Source of the DNA: Nocardia alba NBRC 108234
GTDB taxonomy: Bacteria; Actinomycetota; Actinomycetes; Mycobacteriales; Mycobacteriaceae
Assembly (NCBI RefSeq): GCF_001612665.1
Contig: NZ_BDAX01000009.1
Span: 372,001 to 436,000 of the forward strand
DNA length: 64,000 bases
Direction of reading: 5' to 3'
In this document: piece by piece, positions 44,291 to 53,191 of the stretch
How the letters are laid out: each line of letters opens with the position of its first letter
Position numbering within the stretch: the stretch's first letter is position 1
Position numbers and translations under genes: made by a program
Notes under the pieces: generated by a model
What the model saw: the letters and a program-made list of their open reading frames with translations, nothing else
Told to the model about the DNA's origin: nothing
Database searches by the model: none

Positions 44291-44413
44291 GGCGGCTGGC
44301 GCCGCGGGTTTTCGGCCTGGGTACCTCGATCTTCCCTCCCGCCGGGTACTCCTTCGTCGCACCCTCTGGTCAGTCCAGATCAAGGCGGCCGAAAACCGGC
44401 GGCTGGCGCCGCC
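44291..44413. repeat. Imperfect long inverted repeat between adnB and the potassium channel
   Basis: Arms of 27 nt (44291-44317 and 44387-44413) are complementary except for about five positions; GGTTTTCGGCC and GGCCGAAAACC match exactly. The stretch GGCGGCTGGCGCCGC also occurs in direct orientation in both arms. The 69-nt centre is not obviously structured. It may be a small non-autonomous repeat, a regulatory RNA structure before the channel gene, or the terminator of adnB. Confidence 0.6.
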
Positions 44414-44472
44414 GAGTGACCGGCCTTGTTCGCCTCGGGAGGTCGTCCTTCGGCGATCGCAACACTATCGGC

Positions 44473-47400
44473 TCAGCGGTGTTCGTGTGGATCGGTGTCG
44501 GTGTTTTCCGGTGCGGCGTCGCGGATGAGGCGCTCGAGTTCGGCGGGCCCGGCCAGTTGCGCGGGGGCGATGGTGCGCCCGGAGCGGATGTAATGGAATG
44601 CGGCGCCGACGCGTTGGAGCATCCGGTCCTCGGTCTCGCCGGTGCGGGCGGCCATCAGGCGGGCCCAGGCGAGGCGGTAGACGGCCAGCTGCATGGCGAC
44701 GGCCGGCTCGTCGGCGGGACCGGGTTCGGCGCCGGTCTTCCAGTCGACGACGATCCAGCGGCCACCGGGTTCGGCGAAGACGGCGTCCATACGGCCTCGA
44801 ATCACCGTGCCCGCGATGCTGGTTTCGAAGGGCACCTCCACGTCGACGGGGTTGCGGTGCGCCCACGGTGAACGGCGGAAGGCGGACTGCATGGCGGCGA
44901 GTTCCTGGTCGGCGCGTCCCATGTCGGTGGTGCTGTCGGCGGCGCCGGGCAGTTCGTCGAGGCCGAGTAGTTGTTCGGTGCCGAACCAGGATTGCACCCA
45001 GGCGTGAAAGGCAGTGCCACGCCGGGCCATCGGGTTCGGTGGATACGGGAGCGGACGGCGCAGGCGGGCAGCGAGGCGGGTCGGGTCGGCCCGCAGTTCG
45101 ACGAGGGCGGTGGCGGGTAGTTGGCCCGGCAGTTCCACCTGTTGTTCGGCGAGTTCGGCGGCGGTGAATTCGGCCAGCAGCGCGTCGACGTCGTTGACCC
45201 AGCCCTCCGGGTCGTCCACCTCGGCCTGATCGACCTCGGCAACCTTTGTGCCGCTGCGTAAGTCGTCGAGCGCTTCGCGCACGAGCGCGGCGCCCTGTTC
45301 GATGGGATCGCGGCGGTTACCCAACGGGTCGCGTGGCCATGCGGCGGTCGGCGGGTTGTCGGCGAAGGGATTCACCGCGTCGGGCGGCGGCTTGTCGTCC
45401 CAGCGGGCGAGAGTGGCGACGCCGAACGCGTCGCTGTCCGGGTTCTCGTTCGCCTCTTTGAGCTCGAGCAGGAAGTCAGAGGGGCCCTTCTGCGAGGTCC
45501 CCGCCTCCGGCCAGTAGTAGGCCGAAACCAGCAGCACCCGTTCGGTTCTGGTGAGCGCCACGTAGAACAGGCGCCGTTCTTCGTCGAGCCGGCGGCTCTT
45601 GAGCGCATCCCGGTGGTGGGCGAGCGCGTGTTCGAGCTCGGAGCGGTCGCCCACGGTGTCCAGGTCGAGAACGGGCACACCCTCGGACGCGTCCGGCTGG
45701 GCGCGGTCACCGCGCAGCGCGGTGGGGAGTTCGGTGAGCGCGCCGAGCCAGGTGCTCAGCGCGGTGGTCGAGGGGAACACCGTGGCGCTCACGTGCGGCA
45801 CGGCCACGACTTCCCATTCCAGGCCCTTGGCCGCGTGCACGGTGAGCACCTGCACCCGGTCCCGGGCGACCTCGACTTCGCCCGGCTCCAAACCGTTTTC
45901 GACCGATTCGGCGGCGGTGAAGAAGGCGAGCAGGCCACTGAGCGAGGCCCGGGAATCGGCCGCGTACCCGGCGACCACCTCGGCGAAGGCGTCGAGGTGC
46001 TCGCGGCCCGCGCCGCCGCCGGCGATCGCGCGCCTTGCCTGGGTCTCCACCCCCACACCGATGGTCCGTTCGACATCGGCGACGAGTTCGGCCAGCGGCT
46101 GCCCACTGCGTTCCCGCAGCGCGGCCAGTTCCTCGCTCAGGGCGACGATCCGCGCGAACCCGGCCTCCGAATACTGTTCTGCCGCACCGGGATCGGCGAT
46201 GGCGTCGGCGAGACCGGCCTTCTCGGTCGGCTCGGGCGCGACCTCGCGCAGCGCCGTCGCGAGTCCGGCCGCATCGGTGATCGCGTCGGTGGCACCCGAC
46301 ACGCTGCTGATGGACAGCAGCTGCGCGCGCCGCGCCAGTGCGGCCAGATCGGCCACCCCGATCCGCCACCTGGCCCCGGTGAGAATCCGAACCGCCGCGC
46401 TGCCGGTTCCCGGCTCGGCGATCAACCGCAGGGTGGCGACGATATCGGCGACCTCCGGCGTGGCCAGCAACCCGCCGAGGCCGACGATCTCCACCGGTAA
46501 CCCCTGCTCGCGCAGTGCCTCCGCCAGCGGCGCCGCGTCGGCGTTACGCCGGATGAGCACCGCCGAGGTAGGTGGCGGCTGCTCGTTCTCCCGCGCCGTG
46601 GCCCACTCGCGCGCGATCCGCTCGGCGATCCAGTCCCGCTCCTGCGCGATGGTCTCGGTCAGCGCGAACTCCACGACGCCCGCATCCGATTGCGGCTTGG
46701 CCCGCAACGCGTCCACCGTCGCCCCACCAGCCGCCCGCGCCACCGCCCGCAACGGATCAGCCACCAGATTCGCCAGCGCCAGCGCTTCGGGCGGATTCCG
46801 CCAGCTGGTCAGCAGCGGCAGCACCGGTGCGGGAATACCTGGCGCAGCGGGGAAGTCGGTGGCGAACCTGGGCAGATTGGCCGCTGACGCACCGCGCCAC
46901 CCATAGATGGATTGCATCGGGTCACCCACCGCCGTCACAGCGAGGGACTGCGCGGGCTGCACGGATTTTCCTGCCGCACTGCGATTTACACCATGGCGAC
47001 GATCACCGTCAGGCACTACCTCCGTACTTCCCCCGCCGACATCGCTCGCCGACAGCCCGGCGCCCCGGCTGTCCGGGGCCCCACCGGCCGGCTCTTCCAC
47101 GGCGAAGAGGGTGTCCGCCTCGCGGGGAGGACTCGGGTGCGCCTCACCCCGGATCCGCACCGGCTGCCGCTGCCGATCCCGCTGTACCGCTTCGGCATTG
47201 CCGAACAGCGCCGAGAGCAGGACGCGCTGGGCGTGCCCGGTGTCCTGGTATTCGTCGAGCAGGACCAGCTTGAATCGAGCGCGTTCGGCGGTGGCGACCT
47301 CCGGGTGGTCGACGGCGAGCTGCGCGGCCAGCGACATCTGGGAGCCGAAATCCAGTGCGCCGCGGCGGTTCAGGGCTTCGGCGACCTGCCCCACCAGTGG

Positions 47401-48108
47401 CAGCAGGGCAACGCGCTCACGCTGCGCGTTCACGACACCGATCAGCGCCTGGCTCGGTCCGCCGCGTTGACGTGGACCCGCGGGCAGCGTGTAGACGAGT
47501 TTCTCCAGCTCCGCGTGCGCCTTGGCCAATTGCTCCGGTTCCACCAGATGTTCGGCCAGCTGCCCGGACAGGGCGAGCACCGCCTCGGTCACCGAGACCG
47601 GCGTGCGATCGATATCGAGATCGCCGTCCCAGGACCGCACCACCTCGTGCGCGAGCTGCCACAGCTGGGTCTGGGTGAGCAGCGCCGCAGAGGGCTCCAC
47701 CGGCAACAACAGTCCGTGCGCGGTGAGCAGCCTGCCCGCGTAGGAGTGGTAGGTGCTGATCTCCGGCTCGGCCCCGGCGACGATCGTGCGCAACGCGCCG
47801 CTGGGATCGATCTCACGCAGCAGCGGCGCGCCCGCCAGTCGAGCCAGCCGGGTCCGGATCCGGGCGGTCAACTGCTGTGCGGCTTTTCGGGTGAAGGTCA
47901 GCCCGAGAACCTCGTCCGGAGCGACCAGTTGATTGGCCACCATCCACACCACGCGCGCGGCCATCGTCTCGGTCTTGCCCGCGCCCGCGCCCGCGACGAC
48001 CAGGGTGGGCCCCGGTGGTGCGGCGATGACTGCCGCCTGCTCATCGGTCGGGGGTGGCAGGCCGAGCGCGTCGGCCAACTGCCGCGGGGTGACGCGCACG
48101 CCGCTCAC
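44473..48108 (-). CDS. adnB: AdnB helicase-nuclease subunit
   Basis: A 1211-residue UvrD-like helicase fused to a RecB-family nuclease, partner of AdnA in the actinobacterial double-strand break resection complex AdnAB. Walker A is VVAGAGAGKTETMAAR, motif II LVLLDEYQDTGHAQ, motif III AVGDPMQSIYGWRG, motifs [21 protein letters not shown] and RLFYVALTRTERV. The C-terminal nuclease has IVVDWKTG. GTG 48108 overlaps the adnA stop by four bases. The protein is about 110 residues longer than M. tuberculosis Rv3201c, mainly through an insertion of about 80 residues between motifs II and III (46948-47197). Confidence 0.93.
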   Translation of the reverse strand: MSGVRVTPRQLADALGLPPPTDEQAAVIAAPPGPTLVVAGAGAGKTETMAARVVWMVANQLVAPDEVLGLTFTRKAAQQLTARIRTRLARLAGAPLLREIDPSGALRTIVAGAEPEISTYHSYAGRLLTAHGLLLPVEPSAALLTQTQLWQLAHEVVRSWDGDLDIDRTPVSVTEAVLALSGQLAEHLVEPEQLAKAHAELEKLVYTLPAGPRQRGGPSQALIGVVNAQRERVALLPLVGQVAEALNRRGALDFGSQMSLAAQLAVDHPEVATAERARFKLVLLDEYQDTGHAQRVLLSALFGNAEAVQRDRQRQPVRIRGEAHPSPPREADTLFAVEEPAGGAPDSRGAGLSASDVGGGSTEVVPDGDRRHGVNRSAAGKSVQPAQSLAVTAVGDPMQSIYGWRGASAANLPRFATDFPAAPGIPAPVLPLLTSWRNPPEALALANLVADPLRAVARAAGGATVDALRAKPQSDAGVVEFALTETIAQERDWIAERIAREWATARENEQPPPTSAVLIRRNADAAPLAEALREQGLPVEIVGLGGLLATPEVADIVATLRLIAEPGTGSAAVRILTGARWRIGVADLAALARRAQLLSISSVSGATDAITDAAGLATALREVAPEPTEKAGLADAIADPGAAEQYSEAGFARIVALSEELAALRERSGQPLAELVADVERTIGVGVETQARRAIAGGGAGREHLDAFAEVVAGYAADSRASLSGLLAFFTAAESVENGLEPGEVEVARDRVQVLTVHAAKGLEWEVVAVPHVSATVFPSTTALSTWLGALTELPTALRGDRAQPDASEGVPVLDLDTVGDRSELEHALAHHRDALKSRRLDEERRLFYVALTRTERVLLVSAYYWPEAGTSQKGPSDFLLELKEANENPDSDAFGVATLARWDDKPPPDAVNPFADNPPTAAWPRDPLGNRRDPIEQGAALVREALDDLRSGTKVAEVDQAEVDDPEGWVNDVDALLAEFTAAELAEQQVELPGQLPATALVELRADPTRLAARLRRPLPYPPNPMARRGTAFHAWVQSWFGTEQLLGLDELPGAADSTTDMGRADQELAAMQSAFRRSPWAHRNPVDVEVPFETSIAGTVIRGRMDAVFAEPGGRWIVVDWKTGAEPGPADEPAVAMQLAVYRLAWARLMAARTGETEDRMLQRVGAAFHYIRSGRTIAPAQLAGPAELERLIRDAAPENTDTDPHEHR

Positions 48109-51100
48109 TCGTCGGTCACCTGCCGTCCGGTGTCCTGCACCGGGCAACTGCCCGCCACCGGGCAGTGCCGACACCCGTCGTTGCGCACCGCCAGATAGCC
48201 GGGCCCCCGCGTCGCGTCGGCCGCGTCGTGAATGGTGGTGCGCCACTGCTCTAGACCGTCGCCGTCGAGCGCGGGCTGGGTCCGCTCGGCCGCGCCGGTC
48301 GCGCGGTTCGGCTTGGCGACGTAGACCAGCCGCGCGCCGCCGGGATCGACCACGGGGGCGGGCTCATCTGACTCCTCCGCCGCCAGCGCCCCGTGTGCCG
48401 CCGCCACCTGATAGGTGGCCAGCTGCGCGTGATCGGCCACCGTCTTCGCGCTGACCGGTGTCTTGCCCGTCTTCACATCCACGATCACGAAGCGCCCCTG
48501 CGCGTCGCGTTCGAGCCGATCGATACGTCCGCGAATACGCACGGCCCGTGCGCCTTCCGTGCGCGCGGGCAGCACGCAGTCCACCGGCACCTCCACCCCG
48601 GCCTGGGTGAGCTCACCGCGGGTGGTGCGGACCCAGGCGAGGAAGGTCTCCAGCATCGTCTCGGTGCGGCGCAGTTCCTGGCGCGAATGCCAGCCGTCGG
48701 CCGGGTCGACCGTTTTCCACGCCTGATCCAGCGCCGACCGCACCTGTGCCTCGGGGACATCGCCGGCCAGCGCCTGCACGAGCGTGTGCACGAGATTGCC
48801 CTTCACCGCGTGCGGGTTGTCGCCGTCGGTGCCGCCGTGCCGTTCCAGTGCCCACCGCAGCGGGCAGGTGCGCAGCAGTTCGACCGTCGACGGTGACAAC
48901 CCGATCGGCGAATCGTCGTCGTCCCAGAGTTCGCGCTGCGAGCTGAGTTCGGCGGTGCCGTACCAGTCGCCGGGGTCGGTGCCCGGCACGCCCGCGTCGG
49001 CCAGGCGCGCCAGCTGCCGCGCGGCCCGGTCGCGACGCCGCGGGTCGGCTCCCGGATCACACACCACCCCGCGTAGTTCGGCGACCAGCGCGTGCATCAC
49101 CAGCGCCCGCCCCGGATCGGCGACGGGCAACGCGCCGGGTTCGCCGCTCACATCGTCGCCCACGAGTTCGGCCAGAAACCGCGAAGGCACCAGATCCTGT
49201 TCTCCCGCGGCGGATTCGACGGCGGTCACCAGCAGCGATCGCCGGGCGCGGCTGCACGCCACGAGCAGCAGCCGGCGTTCCTCGGCCAGGATCGGCGCGG
49301 CCCGGCTCACGGTCGCGCTCGGATCGACCCCGGCGACCAGGTCGACGAGATCCTCGGTGTGCAGCAGCGTGCCCCGCGAACGCGGGTTGGGCCAGATGCC
49401 CTCCTGCACGGCCGCGACCGCCACCACGTCCCATTCCCGGCCCGCGGCGGCGTGCGCGCTGAGCAGTGTCACCGCCTCGCCTTCCGCGGTCAGCGGCCGA
49501 CCCTGTTGCGCGAGTTGCTGGTGCAGCAAATATTCGACGAAACCGTCGATGCTCGCCTTCGGCAACCGATCCACGTAAGTGGCTGCGGCATCGAACAATT
49601 CGACGGCCGCGTCGAGGTCGCGATCGGCCTGCATGCCCGAGGCCCCACCGCGCCGCGACTGCCGGAACCAGCGACGCTCCAGCCGCGAGCTCGTCCACAG
49701 CGTCCACAGCACGTCTTCCAGACCCTGTCCCCTGGCCTGGGTCTGTTTCGCCTTCGCCACCGCGCGCAGCACGCGACGCAGCGGCGCCGCCTCGACCTCG
49801 GTGAGCCCGTCGAGCAGACGTTCCTCACCGACTCCGACGATCAGGTCGCGCAGCACCTCGGCCGAGGATTGATCGATCAGTGCCACCGCGGGCGGCTCCG
49901 GGCGCGCGACCTCGACGACGGTGTGCGCGGCGGGCGGGTTCTCGGCGTCGAGGACATCGATGTCGTCGGGCAGCCGGTCGGCGATATCCCAGTCCGGTTC
50001 GGGTTCCGGGCGCAGCGGATCCTCCGGGTCGGGGGGCGGTGGCCAGTCCTGCTCCGCCGGATCCGGTTCGGGTTCGGCGATATCCGGCGCGGGCGCGCTC
50101 TCGTCCCAGAGCAGGAACTGGTCGGCACCGTCGACGAAGGGTTCGGCGAGCGCGCCGGTGCGTTCCAGGTCGAGCACGCTGCGCCGCACGCCGCGACGCA
50201 ACCGGCGCAGCGCGATCTGGTCGGCCCCGCCGAGCGGCCCGGACAGCAGATCCATCGCGTCGTCGCTGGAGAACATCGCGTCGATCGCCCGGCGTGAACC
50301 CGGGCGCGACGAGTCCCCGGCCAGGAGCACCCGCAGCGCCAGCACCATCCACGCCGCCCCGCGCCGACGCGCCAACGCCTCGGACACCGCGGGCCTGCGC
50401 ACCGGCACCCCCGCCGCCAGCAGGGCGCGGCGCAACGGCGCCAGCGACAACGGCACCGACCGCACGATCACCGCCATCGCCGACCACGGCACACCGTCGG
50501 TGAGGTGCGCGCGGCGCAGATGGTCGGCGATCAGCGCCGCCTCCTTGGCCGGAGTCGACAACACCCGCACTCGCACACTCGACTCGTCGGCACGGGGTTG
50601 GTCCTCGGGCGGCGCCCACTCGTCATCGGGCGGCGGTTCGTCATCGGGCGGTTCCGGCCCGAAGTCCGGTTCGTCATGTGGTGCGGCATGCGCGCCGAAT
50701 TCGCAGGGCGCGAACAGTGCGCCGTTGCCGCCGAGGGCCGAATCCTCCACCGTCGCGATCTCGTCCGTCGGCTCAGGGGGTTCGCTCTCCTGCCCCGGGA
50801 GTACCCGGTGACGCGCGCTCCCCGGCAACCGAGCCGCGATGCGCGCGTTCGCCAATCGGATCGGCGCGCCGCTGCGATGGTTGTGCCGCAGGATGATTCG
50901 CCGCCGCGCGGGCGTGTCGAGGCCGGTGAGGAAGTGCGAGTCCGCGCCACGGAAGGTGAAGACCGCTTGGTCGGGGTCGCCGGTGACGACGGTGCTCGCA
51001 CTGCCGCTGCCGATGGCGCGTACGAGCGTCGCGGCCTGCGGGTCGAGGTGCTGGGCATCGTCGACGAGCAGGTAGCGGATCCGATCTCGTTCGGCGGCAA

Positions 51101-51929
51101 GCAGATTCCGGTCGCCCGCGAGGGCGTCCAGCGCCGCGCCGACCAGTTCCGCGGCGTCGAGCGCGGGCGCGGTGGCCTCGGGCGCGGCGACGCCGACCGA
51201 CCAGCGCAGCATCGAGGCCTGCTCGTACCGCTGGAAGAAGCGCCCGGCCGCCACCCACGCGTCGTTGTCGTGTTCACGACCGAGCGCCATCAGGTCTTCG
51301 GGTCCGAGCCCGCGCTCGGTCGCGCGCAGCATCAGATCACGCAGTTGCTCGGCGAACCCGCCCAGTGCCAGCGCGGGCTGCAATCGTGGCGGCCACAGGC
51401 CGCCCGCCCCGGCTTCGATGTCGGCGAGATCCCCGCGCAGCATCTCCCGCAGCACCGCGTCCTGTTCGGCGCCGGTGAGCAGCCGCGGCGGCGGATTGCC
51501 GTGCAGATCCGCGTGCCTGCGCAGCACCGAGAACGCGTAGGAGTGCAGGGTGCGCACCATCGGTTCCCGGCTCGCGCCCGGAATGCCACCGGCGGCGGGC
51601 CCCAACTGGTGGGTGATCGCGTCCCGCAACGCCGCGGCAGCGTGCTTGGTGTGGGTGAGGACCAGCACCGACGCCGGGTCGGCGCCGTCGACGATCCGCG
51701 CGGTGACCAGGTCGACCAGCAGCGCGGTCTTGCCCGTCCCCGGACCGCCCAGCACCTGCCACGGTCGCCAGCCGGGGCGCGGCGGCGCCGGCTGGGCCTG
51801 CTCGGCGAACAGCGCGCGAACGGACGCACCCCAGACCCGCGGCCGGGGCGCCCGCGTTGTCCGGCGCACGAGTCGCACCGAGCTATCCGATCGCACCACA
51901 TCGGCTATTGCAACAGACCAGTCCGACAC
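48105..51929 (-). CDS. adnA: AdnA helicase-nuclease subunit with iron-sulfur cluster
   Basis: A 1274-residue UvrD-like ATPase and RecB-type nuclease; with AdnB it resects broken DNA ends. Walker A is VLGGPGTGKTALLVD near 60-74, Walker B LLVDDAQHLDP, the C-terminal nuclease IVDVKTGK. A 4Fe-4S site is formed by Cys in RTCPLRWALE plus CRHC and SCPV near the end. It is about 200 residues longer than the mycobacterial protein (Rv3202c), partly because of two Pro/Asp/Glu-rich insertions (about 50590-50765 and 49900-50100). GTG 51929 is the start. It is divergent from the esterase gene. Confidence 0.93.
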   Translation of the reverse strand: MSDWSVAIADVVRSDSSVRLVRRTTRAPRPRVWGASVRALFAEQAQPAPPRPGWRPWQVLGGPGTGKTALLVDLVTARIVDGADPASVLVLTHTKHAAAALRDAITHQLGPAAGGIPGASREPMVRTLHSYAFSVLRRHADLHGNPPPRLLTGAEQDAVLREMLRGDLADIEAGAGGLWPPRLQPALALGGFAEQLRDLMLRATERGLGPEDLMALGREHDNDAWVAAGRFFQRYEQASMLRWSVGVAAPEATAPALDAAELVGAALDALAGDRNLLAAERDRIRYLLVDDAQHLDPQAATLVRAIGSGSASTVVTGDPDQAVFTFRGADSHFLTGLDTPARRRIILRHNHRSGAPIRLANARIAARLPGSARHRVLPGQESEPPEPTDEIATVEDSALGGNGALFAPCEFGAHAAPHDEPDFGPEPPDDEPPPDDEWAPPEDQPRADESSVRVRVLSTPAKEAALIADHLRRAHLTDGVPWSAMAVIVRSVPLSLAPLRRALLAAGVPVRRPAVSEALARRRGAAWMVLALRVLLAGDSSRPGSRRAIDAMFSSDDAMDLLSGPLGGADQIALRRLRRGVRRSVLDLERTGALAEPFVDGADQFLLWDESAPAPDIAEPEPDPAEQDWPPPPDPEDPLRPEPEPDWDIADRLPDDIDVLDAENPPAAHTVVEVARPEPPAVALIDQSSAEVLRDLIVGVGEERLLDGLTEVEAAPLRRVLRAVAKAKQTQARGQGLEDVLWTLWTSSRLERRWFRQSRRGGASGMQADRDLDAAVELFDAAATYVDRLPKASIDGFVEYLLHQQLAQQGRPLTAEGEAVTLLSAHAAAGREWDVVAVAAVQEGIWPNPRSRGTLLHTEDLVDLVAGVDPSATVSRAAPILAEERRLLLVACSRARRSLLVTAVESAAGEQDLVPSRFLAELVGDDVSGEPGALPVADPGRALVMHALVAELRGVVCDPGADPRRRDRAARQLARLADAGVPGTDPGDWYGTAELSSQRELWDDDDSPIGLSPSTVELLRTCPLRWALERHGGTDGDNPHAVKGNLVHTLVQALAGDVPEAQVRSALDQAWKTVDPADGWHSRQELRRTETMLETFLAWVRTTRGELTQAGVEVPVDCVLPARTEGARAVRIRGRIDRLERDAQGRFVIVDVKTGKTPVSAKTVADHAQLATYQVAAAHGALAAEESDEPAPVVDPGGARLVYVAKPNRATGAAERTQPALDGDGLEQWRTTIHDAADATRGPGYLAVRNDGCRHCPVAGSCPVQDTGRQVTDE

Positions 51930-51984
51930 ACCGGCGCACCCCTACCGGAGGGACACGCTGCGAGAGTGTGCGCGACCGGCCAGA

Positions 51985-52773
51985 ATGGCAGTCGTGTCAT
52001 CGCTACATGTGCACCGATTCGGCCCCGCCGACGGTCCCGTCGTCCTCGCCCTGCACGGCCTCACCGGCCATGGCAACCGATGGGAAACCCTGGCCACCGA
52101 GCATCTGCCCCAGGCCCGGATCATCGCCCCCGACCTGCGCGGACACGGCCGTTCCACCTCGCTGCCGCCCTGGGATCTGGAAACGATCGTCGCCGATCTC
52201 GCGCAGCTGCTGCGGGCCGAGACCGACGGCCCGGTCGTCGTGGTCGGTCATTCCTTCGGCGGCGCCACCGGTATCCATCTGGCCCGGCAGCACCCCGATC
52301 TCGTGCGCGCGCTCGTCCTGCTCGATCCCGCCATCGGCATCGACGCGAAACTGATCGAACAGATCGCCCTCGCCAACCTGGCCTCCCCCGATTACACCGA
52401 TCTCGCCGAAGCCCGCTCCGACAAGCAGGTCAGTGCGTGGGGACCCGACGAGGTCGACCCCGAGGCGCTCGAACGGGAGTTGGCCGAGCACCTCGTGCCG
52501 ACCGAGGGCGGACGGGTCGGTTGGCGCGTCTTCCAGCCCGCGATCACCTCGTACTGGGGTCAGCTGGCGCGCCCGTTCGTGCTGCCGCCCGCCGACCTGC
52601 CGACGGTGCTGGTCCGCGCAGGCAAGGTGGTGCCGCCCTACGTCACCGCGGAGTTCCTCGACGCGCTCACCACGCACCTGGACACCTTCACCGCCGAGGT
52701 CTGGGATTGCGACCACATGGTCGCCCAGGCCAGGCCCGCCGACACGGCCGCGCTGATCGCCACGGTGCTGTAG
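51985..52773 (+). CDS. Alpha/beta-hydrolase (LipV-like esterase)
   Basis: A 262-residue alpha/beta-hydrolase. The oxyanion region is LHGLTGHGNRW, the nucleophile Ser sits in GHSFGGATG (about 87-95), and the likely catalytic His in DCDHMVAQARP near the end. In M. tuberculosis the gene at this position is lipV (Rv3203), a short-chain esterase or lipase. No signal peptide is present. ATG 51985 is used; GTG 51994 is possible. It ends 4 bp before the alkyltransferase-like gene, with which it probably forms an operon. Confidence 0.85.
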   Translation: MAVVSSLHVHRFGPADGPVVLALHGLTGHGNRWETLATEHLPQARIIAPDLRGHGRSTSLPPWDLETIVADLAQLLRAETDGPVVVVGHSFGGATGIHLARQHPDLVRALVLLDPAIGIDAKLIEQIALANLASPDYTDLAEARSDKQVSAWGPDEVDPEALERELAEHLVPTEGGRVGWRVFQPAITSYWGQLARPFVLPPADLPTVLVRAGKVVPPYVTAEFLDALTTHLDTFTAEVWDCDHMVAQARPADTAALIATVL

Positions 52774-52777
52774 CCCG

Positions 52778-53068
52778 ATGGCCGTCACGACGGAGGAACA
52801 GGTGGAGCGGGTCCGCGAACTCGTCGCCGCGATCCCGCCCGGCCGGGTCCGCACCTACGGCGATATCGCCGACGCGGCCGGGCTCTCCTCGGCGCGCACG
52901 GTCGGCTGGATCATGCGCACCGATTCCGCCGACCTCCCCTGGCACCGTGTCATCGGCGCGTCCGGCCGTCCCGCCGCCCACCTGGCCGCCCGTCAACTCC
53001 GCGTTCTCGGCGAGGAGGGAGTCCCGATCGTCGACGGTCGGGTCGTTCTCCGTACGGCGCGGATCTGA
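52778..53068 (+). CDS. Alkyltransferase-like (ATL) DNA repair protein
   Basis: A 96-residue protein with the DNA-binding fold of O6-alkylguanine-DNA alkyltransferase. In the active-site motif PCHRV the acceptor Cys is replaced by Trp (LPWHRVIG, Trp55), which defines the ATL family. ATL proteins bind O6-alkylguanine without repairing it and hand the lesion to nucleotide excision repair. PPGRVRTYGDIADAAGLSSA forms the recognition helix region. It corresponds to Rv3204 and closes the conserved gene block. Confidence 0.92.
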   Translation: MAVTTEEQVERVRELVAAIPPGRVRTYGDIADAAGLSSARTVGWIMRTDSADLPWHRVIGASGRPAAHLAARQLRVLGEEGVPIVDGRVVLRTARI

Positions 53069-53158
53069 GCGCGCCGCGCCGTCAGGTTCTCCGGTGGGAC
53101 CGGAGTGGCTCGGCTGCGCGGGCTCGAGCATCGCGGTCGCGCCTACTAGCATGAATTC

Positions 53159-53191
53159 GTGTTGAACACCCGATTCCGAGTACGTCGATGA
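53159..53191 (+). CDS. Possible leader peptide before mobA-moeA
   Basis: A 10-codon frame (MLNTRFRVRR) begins at GTG 53159, 6 nt after the -10-like TAGCAT (53147-53152), and ends with TGA overlapping the ATG of the next gene (ATGA). This arrangement would make a leaderless mRNA whose first ribosome reaches the mobA-moeA start by termination-reinitiation. The peptide itself may be functionless. Confidence 0.45.
   Translation: MLNTRFRVRR

Noticed and set aside
50505..53165. Very long forward reading frame across the adnA 5' end and the esterase gene
   Set aside because: It is antisense to adnA and out of frame with the esterase; codon composition is Arg/Pro-skewed, as expected of a shadow.
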